From JAFGUB01 sp050305515 (GTDB taxonomy: Bacteria > Campylobacterota > Campylobacteria > Campylobacterales > Sulfurimonadaceae): 64,000 nucleotides of DNA. Under the pieces are notes generated by a model. It saw only the letters and a list, made by a program, of their open reading frames with translations, made no database searches and was not told the DNA's origin. The stretch lies in the NCBI GenBank assembly GCA_050305515.1, contig JBNLFL010000014.1, positions 62,001 to 126,000 on the forward strand, given 5' to 3'. The position numbers and the translations under genes were made by a program. This document shows positions 26,598-35,125 of this stretch, one piece after another (position 1 is the first letter of the stretch; each line of letters starts with the position of its first letter).

Positions 26598-29558
26598 ATG
26601 ACAAAAGAAAATAACATCGAGCAAAATTTTATAAACAAACTCATAGAACAAAAATATACGTATCGTCCCGATATCCGAACCCGTGATACACTCAACCAAA
26701 ATTTTCGCGAAAAATTTCAAGAACTAAACTACGTCAATTTAAGTGATGCAGAATTTACAAGACTGCTTGATCAGATTATCTCTGCTGATGTCTTCACGGC
26801 TTCTAAACGCTTAAGAGAGTATGGTACGCTAGAACGAGATGACTCCACGCCACTACACTACTCACTTGTCAACATAAAAGACTGGTGTAAAAACAGCTTT
26901 GAAGTGATTAACCAGCTTCGTATGAATACAGACAATAGTTATCACAGATACGATGTGATACTGCTCATCAACGGTATTCCAGTTGTACAAGTGGAACTTA
27001 AAACTTTAGAAATATCTCCTCGCCGTGCAATGCAACAAATCATTGAATATAAAAATGATGCAGGTAACGGATACACCAAAACACTGCTCTCTTTTATGCA
27101 GCTTTTTATAGTGAGTAATCAAACAAACACCTACTATTTTGCAAACAACAATACAAAACATTTTAATTTTAATGCAGATGAGCGTTTTTTGCCTATTTAT
27201 ACTTATGCAGATGAAAAGAATACACCGATCACACATATAAACGAATTTACAAATACCTTTTTATCCAAATGTATTTTAGGTGAGATGATAAACAGATATA
27301 TGGTACTTGTTGCAAGTGAGCAAAAGTTGATGATGATGCGACCGTATCAAATATATGCGGTAAAAGCCATAGTGTCATGCATAGATAGAAATTGCGGTAA
27401 TGGCTATATCTGGCACACAACGGGAAGCGGTAAAACACTTACATCTTTTAAAGCTTCAACACTACTCAAAGACAACCCTGATATTGAAAAGTGTCTGTTT
27501 GTAGTAGATAGAAAAGATTTAGACAGACAAACAAGAGAAGAGTTTAACAAGTTTCAGGCAGGGTGTGTTGAAGAAAATACCAATACCGATACGCTTGTAA
27601 AAAGATTACTCTCAAATGACTATAGCGATAAAGTGATTGTAACAACCATACAAAAGCTTGGAATTGCCCTTGATGGTAGCAACAAAAACAACTATAAAAA
27701 GAGATTGGAATCTTTGAGCAGCAAGCGGGTCGTATTTATCTTTGATGAATGTCACAGAAGCCAGTTTGGAGAGAACCACAAAGCGATAAAAGAGTTTTTC
27801 CCCAACTCGCAACTTTTTGGATTTACGGGAACACCTATTTTTGCAGAAAACTCGACTTATACAGAGATAACAGGTGAAGAAAAAACTATAAAAACAACCA
27901 AAGACCTGTTTGAAAATGAGCTTCATACATACACTATAACCAATGCTATTAATGATGACAATGTGCTTCGTTTTCACATAGATTACTATCAAGCAGATAA
28001 AAAAGAGAAACTCACACCAAATACCATGAATCAAAAAGCGGTGGTAGAAGCTATTTTGGACAAACATGACTCAGCTACTTCTGAGCGAAAATTTAATGCT
28101 ATTTTGGCAACGTCATCTATAAACCATGCCATAGAATACTATAGACTTTTTAAACAAAAAGAGCATACTCTAAACATTGCTTGTGTTTTTTCTCCGCCTG
28201 TACAAGCACTTGATCCAAACTCTCAAAATAAAAAAGATATAGAACAACTTGAAGAGGATTTACCACAAGAAAAAGCCGATAATTCCGTAAACCCAAATGA
28301 GAAAAAAGAGGCGCTTATAGAGATAATAAAGGACTATAACACGCAATACGGTACAAATCACGATATAAACAACTTCGACACTTACTACCAAGACGTGCAA
28401 CAACGTATAAAAGATCAGCAGTACTCAAACCAAGACTACCCTCATAAAAATAAAATAGATATAACCATAGTAGTAGATATGCTTTTAACGGGGTTTGATT
28501 CAAAATATCTCAATACCCTCTATGTAGATAAAAATCTCAAATACCACGGATTGATTCAAGCCTTTTCAAGAACTAACAGAATACTTAACGATACAAAGCC
28601 TTACGGGAATATCTTAGATTTTAGAGCCCAGGAAGATGCAGTAGATAAAGCGATGGTACGTTTTAGCGGTAAAGACAGTGAGCAAAAAGCAAAAGAGATA
28701 TGGCTTGTGGATTCTGCTCCTGTTGTTATAGAAAAACTAGACAGTGCAGTGACCGCACTCGATAGTTTTATGCTCTCTCAAGGTCTTCAAAACACGCCAG
28801 AAGATGTCAATGCCTTACAAGGCGATGATGCAAAAGCAAGGTTTATAAACCTCTTTAAAGAGGTGCAACGCTTGCAAACTTCTCTTGATCAATATACAGA
28901 CCTAAGTGAAGAAAATCATCAAACAATAGAACAAGTGATGCCAAAAGATACGCTAAGAGCTTACAAAGGCGTTTATCTTGAAACAGCGGCTAAACTAAAA
29001 GCAAAACAAGGAAAAAACAGAGATGATGCAAACGACCTTATAGAACAGCTTGATTTTGAGTTTGTTCTTTTTGCAAGTGCCGTGATTGATTACGACTATA
29101 TTATGGGCTTACTTGCCAAGTACACAAACACGACAACCGATAAACAAAAAATGAACAAAGATCAGCTTATAGCTCTTATAGAGTCTGATGCTAAGTTCAT
29201 CGATGAAAGAGATGACATAAAAGCGTATATCGACACGCTTAAAGTGGGAAAAAGTTTAAACGAAGATGAGATCAAAACAGGGTATGAGCTTTTTAAAGCC
29301 AAAAAATCGTCAAATAGACTAGATGAGATAGCCTTGCATCACAGACTAGATAAAAAAGCACTGGGAGAGTTTGTAGAACTTACTTTAACTCGTATGATAT
29401 TTGACGCGGAAAAGCTAAGTGACCTGCTCGCACCTCTTAAACTTGGCTGGAAAGAGAGAGCTAAAAAAGAAGATGCGATTATGAGTGAGCTTATACCGCT
29501 ACTAAAAAAACAAGCTGACGGGCAAGAGATATCGGGGTTAAGTGCATATGAAGAGTAA
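26598..29558 (+). CDS. hsdR: Type I restriction endonuclease subunit R
   Basis: About 986 residues. The ATG at 26598 is chosen because AGGAG (26587-26591) lies 6 bases before it. The N-terminal nuclease domain has VILLING...VVQVELKTLE (the Asp and E-x-K of a PD-(D/E)XK site, about residues 120-140). The helicase motor has Walker A HTTGSGKT, VVDRKDLDRQ, the DECH box in FIFDECHRSQFG, GFTGTP and, in the second RecA domain, VVDMLLTGFDSK and QAFSRTNRI. The C-terminal helical region links to HsdM/HsdS. It translocates and cuts unmodified DNA. It overlaps hsdS slightly. The gene is A+T-rich and has no copy of the palindrome found elsewhere. Confidence 0.96.
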   Translation: MTKENNIEQNFINKLIEQKYTYRPDIRTRDTLNQNFREKFQELNYVNLSDAEFTRLLDQIISADVFTASKRLREYGTLERDDSTPLHYSLVNIKDWCKNSFEVINQLRMNTDNSYHRYDVILLINGIPVVQVELKTLEISPRRAMQQIIEYKNDAGNGYTKTLLSFMQLFIVSNQTNTYYFANNNTKHFNFNADERFLPIYTYADEKNTPITHINEFTNTFLSKCILGEMINRYMVLVASEQKLMMMRPYQIYAVKAIVSCIDRNCGNGYIWHTTGSGKTLTSFKASTLLKDNPDIEKCLFVVDRKDLDRQTREEFNKFQAGCVEENTNTDTLVKRLLSNDYSDKVIVTTIQKLGIALDGSNKNNYKKRLESLSSKRVVFIFDECHRSQFGENHKAIKEFFPNSQLFGFTGTPIFAENSTYTEITGEEKTIKTTKDLFENELHTYTITNAINDDNVLRFHIDYYQADKKEKLTPNTMNQKAVVEAILDKHDSATSERKFNAILATSSINHAIEYYRLFKQKEHTLNIACVFSPPVQALDPNSQNKKDIEQLEEDLPQEKADNSVNPNEKKEALIEIIKDYNTQYGTNHDINNFDTYYQDVQQRIKDQQYSNQDYPHKNKIDITIVVDMLLTGFDSKYLNTLYVDKNLKYHGLIQAFSRTNRILNDTKPYGNILDFRAQEDAVDKAMVRFSGKDSEQKAKEIWLVDSAPVVIEKLDSAVTALDSFMLSQGLQNTPEDVNALQGDDAKARFINLFKEVQRLQTSLDQYTDLSEENHQTIEQVMPKDTLRAYKGVYLETAAKLKAKQGKNRDDANDLIEQLDFEFVLFASAVIDYDYIMGLLAKYTNTTTDKQKMNKDQLIALIESDAKFIDERDDIKAYIDTLKVGKSLNEDEIKTGYELFKAKKSSNRLDEIALHHRLDKKALGEFVELTLTRMIFDAEKLSDLLAPLKLGWKERAKKEDAIMSELIPLLKKQADGQEISGLSAYEE

Positions 29559-30864
29559 AGAGATAAAAAATATCCCGACATTGCGATTTCCTGAGTTTTT
29601 AAATGATGGGGAGTGGGAAGAGAAAGAATTAGAGTTTCTTTCATTAAAAATTAGTGATGGTATACATACAACACCATTTTATGATGATAATGGAGATTAC
29701 TATTTCATAAATGGAAATAATTTAATTGATGGACTTATTGTAGTTGATGAAAATACAAAACGAGTATCAAAAAAAGAATATGAAAAGCATAAAAGAGATT
29801 TAAATCAATATACTATTTTATTATCTATAAATGGAACTATAGGAAATATTTCAACATATAATAACGAGAAAGTTGTATTGGGGAAAAGTGCTTGTTATAT
29901 TAATATAAATGATAAAAAAGTAAATCAAAAATTTGTTATTAATTTTTTAAAAACATCAAAAGTTAAAAATTTTTTTACTTCTGAATTGACAGGTTCAACA
30001 ATAAAAAATCTTTCATTAAAAACTGTAAAAAATACAAAAATTGATTTACCATCAAGACCTGAACAACAAAAAATTGCTGATTGTCTCTCTTCTATCGATA
30101 ACCTTATCACCGCCCAATCTAAAAAAGTAGAAGCACTAAAAGAGCATAAAAAAGGGCTAATGCAACAACTCTTCCCGACTGATGGCGAAAAAGTACCAAA
30201 ATTGCGATTTCCTGAGTTTTTAAATGATGGGGGGTGGGAAGAGAAGAAACTTAATAAAATTTATACTTTTAAAGTGACTAATTCTTTTTCAAGGGATAAA
30301 CTAAATTATGATAGTGGTTTAGTAAAAAATATACATTATGGTGATATACATACAAAATTCTCAACTTTATTTGATATCAAAAAAGAAAATGTACCATTTA
30401 TAAATTCTTCAATTTCACTTGAAAAAATTAAAGATGATTGTTACTGCCAAGAAAGTGATATGATTTTTGCTGATGCTTCAGAAGATTTAGTGGATGTTGG
30501 CAAAAGTATAGAAGTTATAAATTTAAATAATCAAAAACTACTATCAGGATTACACACATTACTAGCTAGACAAAAAGAAAATAAATTTATTACTGGATTT
30601 GGTGGGTATTTATTTAAATCAAACAAAATAAGAGAACAAATAAAAAAAGAATCTCAAGGTACAAAAGTATTAAGTATTTCAGGTACTAGATTATCTAATA
30701 TTAATATTTCTTTTCCTTTAGATAAGAAAGAACAACAAAAAATCGCTGATTGCCTCTCTTCTATCGATAACCTTATCACCAGCGAATCTAAAAAAGTAGA
30801 AGCACTAAAAGAGCATAAAAAAGGGCTGATGCAACAGCTATTTCCAAGTGGAGATGAGAAATGA
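29548..30864 (+). CDS. hsdS: Type I restriction-modification specificity subunit S
   Basis: About 438 residues. Two target-recognition domains (about 10-145 and 220-360) are each followed by a conserved helix QQKIADCLSSIDNLI...KKVEALKEHKKGLMQQLFP, the standard HsdS layout; the helices form the spacer ruler between the two half-sites. Both recognition domains begin with the same RFPEFLNDG(E/G)WEEK segment, and these segments are repeated at DNA level. ATG at 29548 has GGGG upstream; GTG at 29542 is an alternative. It overlaps hsdR by 11 bases and rhuM by 4 (ATGA). The recognised DNA sequence cannot be read from the protein. Confidence 0.95.
   Translation: MKSKEIKNIPTLRFPEFLNDGEWEEKELEFLSLKISDGIHTTPFYDDNGDYYFINGNNLIDGLIVVDENTKRVSKKEYEKHKRDLNQYTILLSINGTIGNISTYNNEKVVLGKSACYININDKKVNQKFVINFLKTSKVKNFFTSELTGSTIKNLSLKTVKNTKIDLPSRPEQQKIADCLSSIDNLITAQSKKVEALKEHKKGLMQQLFPTDGEKVPKLRFPEFLNDGGWEEKKLNKIYTFKVTNSFSRDKLNYDSGLVKNIHYGDIHTKFSTLFDIKKENVPFINSSISLEKIKDDCYCQESDMIFADASEDLVDVGKSIEVINLNNQKLLSGLHTLLARQKENKFITGFGGYLFKSNKIREQIKKESQGTKVLSISGTRLSNINISFPLDKKEQQKIADCLSSIDNLITSESKKVEALKEHKKGLMQQLFPSGDEK
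29580..29625 (+). repeat. hsdS direct repeat A, copy 1
   Basis: About 46 bases nearly identical to 30201-30246; encodes the start of the first recognition domain. The spacing (621 bases) is a multiple of three, so exchange between copies keeps the frame. Confidence 0.9.
30061..30170 (+). repeat. hsdS direct repeat B, copy 1
   Basis: About 110 bases, nearly identical to 30730-30839; encodes the central conserved helix. Offset 669 bases, a multiple of three. Confidence 0.92.
30201..30246 (+). repeat. hsdS direct repeat A, copy 2
   Basis: Second copy of the repeat at 29580-29625; begins the second recognition domain. Confidence 0.9.
30730..30839 (+). repeat. hsdS direct repeat B, copy 2
   Basis: Second copy of the repeat at 30061-30170; encodes the distal conserved helix. 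Confidence 0.92.
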
Positions 30865-31868
30865 TAAATACTCAAGATAACAACATTATTATCTACAATA
30901 CCGCAGACGGTAAAGCTTCCGTATCTCTTCTCGCAAAGGAAGGTACGGCATGGATGAGTCAGGCTCAGATAGCGGAGCTTTTTTCTACGTCTGTTCCAAA
31001 TATCAGTATGCATATAACAAACATATTTGAAGAAGGGGAAGTGGATAAAAATTCAGTTGTTAAGGATTACTTAACAACTGCCCGTGACGGTAAAAACTAC
31101 TCTGTCGCTTACTACTCGCTTGAGATGATATTAGCCATCGGCTTTAGAGTGCGAAGTAAACGCGGTACGCAGTTTCGTATATGGGCAAATAACAACCTCA
31201 AAGAGTACATGATAAAAGGGTTTGTCATGGATGATGAGAGGCTTAAAAATCCTGATGGTAAACCTGACTATTTTGATGAACTCCTTGAACGCATACGAGA
31301 TATACGGGCTTCGGAAAAAAGGTTTTACCAAAAAGTGAGAGATCTTTTTAAACTAAGTAGTGATTATGACGCGAGTGATAAAGAGACCAACCTTTTTTAT
31401 GCACAAACTCAAAACAAACTTCTCTTTGCTATCACGGGACAAACTGCGGCTGAGATTATCGTAAAACGTGCCGATGCGTCAGAACCCAATATGGCACTTA
31501 CAAGTTTTCACGGTTCAAAAGTTAGAAAACAAGATATTTATATTGCTAAAAATTATTTGAATGAAGATGAGCTTGATAGTCTTAATCGTATTGTTGTTAT
31601 ATTTTTAGAAACGGCAGAATTTCGAGCAAAAAACCGTCAAGATATAACGATGGATTTTTGGAAAGAGAATATCGACCGTATTATTGAGTTTAACGATAAA
31701 GAATTACTTAAAGGACATGGAAGTATTAGCAATGAGCAGATGAAAAAAATGGTTGAAAAAGTCTATAGCACCTTTGATACAAAACGTAAAAAACAAGAAG
31801 TGATAGAAGCGGATAATCAAGACCTTGAAGAGTTACAACAGATTGAAGCGAAGGTGAAGAAACGATGA
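30861..31868 (+). CDS. rhuM: RhuM-family protein
   Basis: A 335-residue cytosolic protein of the RhuM family. The N-terminal part has a helix-turn-helix-like segment WMSQAQIAELF...VPNISMHITNIF, then FEEGEVDKNSVV and the conserved YSLEMILAIGFRVRS...FRIWANNNLKEYMIKGF. The C-terminal half is helical, with YIAKNYLNEDELDSLNRIV. It resembles phage Bro-N/KilA-N-type DNA-binding modules; the precise role is not known. RhuM genes are often found inside type I restriction loci, including in Campylobacter. It is coupled to hsdS and prrC by ATGA overlaps on both sides, so it is made with the restriction complex. Confidence 0.9.
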   Translation: MINTQDNNIIIYNTADGKASVSLLAKEGTAWMSQAQIAELFSTSVPNISMHITNIFEEGEVDKNSVVKDYLTTARDGKNYSVAYYSLEMILAIGFRVRSKRGTQFRIWANNNLKEYMIKGFVMDDERLKNPDGKPDYFDELLERIRDIRASEKRFYQKVRDLFKLSSDYDASDKETNLFYAQTQNKLLFAITGQTAAEIIVKRADASEPNMALTSFHGSKVRKQDIYIAKNYLNEDELDSLNRIVVIFLETAEFRAKNRQDITMDFWKENIDRIIEFNDKELLKGHGSISNEQMKKMVEKVYSTFDTKRKKQEVIEADNQDLEELQQIEAKVKKR

Positions 31869-33001
31869 GCAATAAACCAAAAATATATAAATACAAAAAT
31901 CAAAAGTCACTAGTAACTAGATTAAGAGATGATTTTAAAAGTGGTGATAATGATTTTATTTTACTCTATGCTTATAACGGCACTGGTAAGACACGCTTAT
32001 CTATGGAGTTTAAAGAGAGAGGAAAAAAAAGAAAAGACTTAAGAACAGAACAAAAAAGAGATACTCTTTATTTTAACGCTTTTACTGAAGACCTCTTTCA
32101 TTGGGATAATGACTTAGAAAGTGATACAGAACGACATCTAAAAATTAATTCATCATCGCACTTTTTTGATGGCTTTAAAGAGTTGGCTTTAGAAGATAAA
32201 ATTTTTAGTTATCTTGAGCGTTACGCGCTTGTTGATTTTAAAATTGATTATGATAACTGGAAAGTCATCTTTAATAAAAATGTACAAAATCCACGCTATA
32301 GAGATGGAAGTGCTGAGCCAACGCATGTAAAACAAGAACATATAAAAGTTTCTCGTGGTGAAGAAAACATGTTTATATGGTGTATATTTTTGGCTATTTG
32401 TGAGCTTACAATTGATGGTGATGAATCTTATAATTGGGTGGAATATCTTTATATCGATGACCCTGTATCATCACTTGATGATAATAATGTTATAGCCGTT
32501 GCAAGTGATTTGGCTAAACTGCTTAAAAAAAGCAAAGATAAATTAAAAGTTGTTCTATCTTCTCATCATAGTTTATTTTTTAATATTATGTGTAATGAAC
32601 TAAAAAATCTCTCTCATAAAAAATACTTTTTACATAGAGATGATGATACAGATGGATATAAATTACGTGTTACTGATGATACACCGTTCTTTCATCATGT
32701 AGCAATGTTGGATGCCTTAAAAAAAGCAAAAGATTCAGGACAACTTTATGCTTACCATTTCAATATGTTACGTAATGTACTAGAAAAAACATCAACTTTT
32801 TTTGGTTATAAGGAATTTTCTGATTGTTTGCATGGAATTGAAGATGAAAATTTGTTTGCAAGAGCTTTAAATTTATTGAGTCATGGTAAATATTCAATAT
32901 ATGAACCAAAAGAGATGGTTGATGACAATAAAGAGTTATTTAAAAAGATTTTAGATGCTTTTTTAGATAAATATCAATTTGATTTACCTGAAATACATTA
33001 A
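31865..33001 (+). CDS. prrC: PrrC-type anticodon nuclease
   Basis: A 378-residue protein with an ABC/SMC-type ATPase: Walker A AYNGTGKT (residues 36-43), signature VSRGEEN (162-168), Walker B LYIDDPVSSLDD (195-206) and H-loop LSSHH (231-235). The segment NAFTEDLFHWDNDL (71-84) and the C-terminal MLRNVLEKTSTFFGY match my recollection of E. coli PrrC closely. The PrrC catalytic triad is, from memory, Arg320, Glu324, His356; here Arg303, Glu307 and His340 have almost the same spacing. PrrC (396 residues) is kept silent by its linked type I restriction enzyme and cuts tRNA-Lys at the anticodon when a phage inhibits restriction. Position between rhuM and hsdM, with ATGA coupling, fits this. It is too short for RloC, which has a zinc-hook insertion. 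Confidence 0.9.
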   Translation: MSNKPKIYKYKNQKSLVTRLRDDFKSGDNDFILLYAYNGTGKTRLSMEFKERGKKRKDLRTEQKRDTLYFNAFTEDLFHWDNDLESDTERHLKINSSSHFFDGFKELALEDKIFSYLERYALVDFKIDYDNWKVIFNKNVQNPRYRDGSAEPTHVKQEHIKVSRGEENMFIWCIFLAICELTIDGDESYNWVEYLYIDDPVSSLDDNNVIAVASDLAKLLKKSKDKLKVVLSSHHSLFFNIMCNELKNLSHKKYFLHRDDDTDGYKLRVTDDTPFFHHVAMLDALKKAKDSGQLYAYHFNMLRNVLEKTSTFFGYKEFSDCLHGIEDENLFARALNLLSHGKYSIYEPKEMVDDNKELFKKILDAFLDKYQFDLPEIH

Positions 33002-33018
33002 AGAGTGAGAAAAAAAAG

Positions 33019-34668
33019 ATGAGCGAAGAAGAAAAAAACAGACTAGGTAAAATTCTTTGGGATATAGCTGATAATTTACGCGGAGCTATGAATGCGGATG
33101 ATTTTCGTGATTATATGCTTTCATTTCTATTTTTACGTTATTTGTCGGACAACTACGAAAAAGCTGTAAAAAAAGAGCTTGGAAGTGATTATCCTGACGA
33201 TACACCTCAAGAGGTGATGAAAGAGCTTAAAGTATCAACTCCGTTGCAAATATGGTATGAAAAAAATGCTGATGATGTAGCAATGCTAGAAAAGCTGATG
33301 CGAAAAAAAATCCATTATGTTATACCTCCTGATTATCTTTGGGATAGCATCGCTGAAATGGCTAGAGTGCATCATGACGAACTGCTCAAAACCTTACATG
33401 ATGGGTTCAAACATATTGAAGAGGAATCTTTCGATAGTAATTTTAAAGGGTTATTTTCAGAGATAAATCTAAACTCAGAAAAACTGGGTAAAACTCATGC
33501 CGATCGCAATAAAAAACTTTGTGAGATCATTAGCAAAATAGCAAACGGTATTAAAGAGTTCTCGACCGATAGCGACAGACTAGGCGATGCGTATGAGTAT
33601 CTTATAGGGCAGTTTGCAGCAGGTAGCGGTAAAAAAGCGGGAGAGTTTTATACCCCGCAAGCGATTTCAACTATACTTTCCGAGATTGTTACACTTGATT
33701 CACAAGATCCTCGTACAGGAAAGAAAAAAAGATTAGATAAAGTCTTTGACTTTGCTTGTGGTTCGGGTTCGCTTCTTTTAAATGTAAAAAAACAACTTGA
33801 AAAAGAAGATGGAACTATCGGTAAAATTTACGGTCAAGAGAAAAATATAACCACCTATAACCTTGCTCGTATGAATATGCTACTTCATGGCGTTAAAGAT
33901 AATGAGTTTGAGATATTTCACGGTGATTCATTACTAAATGATTGGGATATACTCCAAGAGAAAAACCCAAATAGACAGATGAAATTTGATGCAATCGTAG
34001 CAAACCCACCATTTAGCTTTAGATGGGAACCTAAAGAGGAGATGGCAAAAGATATTCGTTTTGCATCCTATGGACTTGCTCCAAAATCAGCCGCTGATTT
34101 TGCTTTTTTACTGCATGGCTTTAACTTCTTAGATGATGCAGGAACTATGGCTATTATATTGCCTCACGGAGTACTTTTTCGTGGTGGTGCAGAGGAGAAA
34201 ATAAGACGCAAGTTACTAGAAAAAGGCTATATAGATACGGTTATAGGGTTGCCTTCAAATCTGTTTTTCTCTACGGGTATTCCTGTGTGTATCTTGGTGC
34301 TTAAAAAGTGTAAAAAGAGCGATGATGTTCTGTTTATAAATGCAAGTGAACATTTTGAAAAGGGCAAACGCCAAAATCGTCTGCGTGCAGGCGAAGATGG
34401 AGAACCTAACGATATTGAAAAAATAGTTTCAACGTATCAGTATAGAAAAGAAGAAGATAGGTATTCTAAGCGTATATCGATGGAGCGTATTGAACAAGAG
34501 GGGTATAACCTTAATATATCAAAATACATCAGTACAGCCAAAGAAGAGAAAAAAATAGACCTGAAAAAAGAGAATAAAAAACTTGCAGACTTGGAAGAAG
34601 ATATAGTTAAATATACAAAAGAGCATAATGCATTTTTAAAAGAGTTAGGGTTGGATTTATTGCCCTAG
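33019..34668 (+). CDS. hsdM: Type I restriction-modification methyltransferase subunit M
   Basis: A 549-residue N6-adenine methyltransferase. The N-terminal helical domain (about 1-150) begins LGKILWDIADNLRGAM. The catalytic domain has the AdoMet-binding motif FDFACGSGSLLL (about 245) and the active NPPF in VANPPFSF (about 335), preceded by GAGSGKKAGEFYTPQ-like sequence at about 200. A C-terminal coiled coil (about 510-545) would pair with HsdS. It lies 17 bases after prrC. Methylation by HsdM2-HsdS protects the chromosome, and in PrrC systems the complex also masks the nuclease. Confidence 0.96.
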   Translation: MSEEEKNRLGKILWDIADNLRGAMNADDFRDYMLSFLFLRYLSDNYEKAVKKELGSDYPDDTPQEVMKELKVSTPLQIWYEKNADDVAMLEKLMRKKIHYVIPPDYLWDSIAEMARVHHDELLKTLHDGFKHIEEESFDSNFKGLFSEINLNSEKLGKTHADRNKKLCEIISKIANGIKEFSTDSDRLGDAYEYLIGQFAAGSGKKAGEFYTPQAISTILSEIVTLDSQDPRTGKKKRLDKVFDFACGSGSLLLNVKKQLEKEDGTIGKIYGQEKNITTYNLARMNMLLHGVKDNEFEIFHGDSLLNDWDILQEKNPNRQMKFDAIVANPPFSFRWEPKEEMAKDIRFASYGLAPKSAADFAFLLHGFNFLDDAGTMAIILPHGVLFRGGAEEKIRRKLLEKGYIDTVIGLPSNLFFSTGIPVCILVLKKCKKSDDVLFINASEHFEKGKRQNRLRAGEDGEPNDIEKIVSTYQYRKEEDRYSKRISMERIEQEGYNLNISKYISTAKEEKKIDLKKENKKLADLEEDIVKYTKEHNAFLKELGLDLLP

Positions 34669-34700
34669 ATATCGGCTGAATATTGTAAAAAAAGGATTTT

Positions 34701-35042
34701 ATGATGTACCAAACAAAATTCTGCAAAGTTACATACCTAGAAAAACACAACGCCATATTCTGCCAATGGAAACAGTTCTGCAAAGGGAATGATTATAGAG
34801 AACCTTTTGAGTGTGGACTCAAACTCATCTATGAAAATATTGCAACTGTATGGATAACCGACACAACCAATGGTTTTGAAAATGAGAGTGAAGATACTGT
34901 GTGGTTACTTGAGTGTTTTATGCCAAAAATCATAGAGAGTTCTTGTGATACTATTGTCTTTATTATCAAGGAAGATAGCCCCTTAAAAGATGAGATAGAT
35001 GGGCAAACCAAGGCGTTGGCAGAGTATTTTGATGTAAGATAA
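34701..35042 (+). CDS. Hypothetical protein, STAS/SpoIIAA-like pattern
   Basis: A 113-residue protein; AAAGGA (34691-34696) precedes ATG at 34701 and 34704, and either may be used. The pattern of an N-terminal strand (KVTYLEKHNAIFCQW), a central VWITDTTN strand, then a helix WLLECFMPKIIESSCDTIVFII and KALAEYFDVR resembles small STAS/SpoIIAA-like proteins common in Bacteroidota and Campylobacterota. No ligand or partner can be assigned. It lies in the A+T-rich island between hsdM and the rhuM remnant. Confidence 0.65.
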   Translation: MMYQTKFCKVTYLEKHNAIFCQWKQFCKGNDYREPFECGLKLIYENIATVWITDTTNGFENESEDTVWLLECFMPKIIESSCDTIVFIIKEDSPLKDEIDGQTKALAEYFDVR

Positions 35043-35066
35043 ATTGAAAAATTAGAAAAGTTACAA

Positions 35067-35100
35067 ATGGATGAGTCAAGCTCAGATAGCCGAGCTTTTA
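35067..35100 (+). pseudogene. Fragment of a second rhuM gene
   Basis: Bases 35067-35100 match 30950-30983 of the intact rhuM apart from a few mostly silent differences and encode WMSQAQIAELL, the rhuM helix-turn-helix start. Nothing of the rest of rhuM remains, and the RhuM-Fic gene follows 25 bases later. It is a deletion scar or recombination footprint. Confidence 0.7.
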
Positions 35101-35125
35101 AAGAAATTTGAACAGGTAATTTAAA

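Noticed and set aside
29580..30839. CRISPR-like array in hsdS
   Set aside because: The repeats are two pairs, far apart and coding in frame; there is no regular spacer series anywhere in the window.
31865..33001. RloC or a RecF/OLD-type defence ATPase instead of PrrC
   Set aside because: No CxxC zinc hook or long coiled coil, no TOPRIM motif, and the length and C-terminal Arg-Glu-His spacing fit PrrC.
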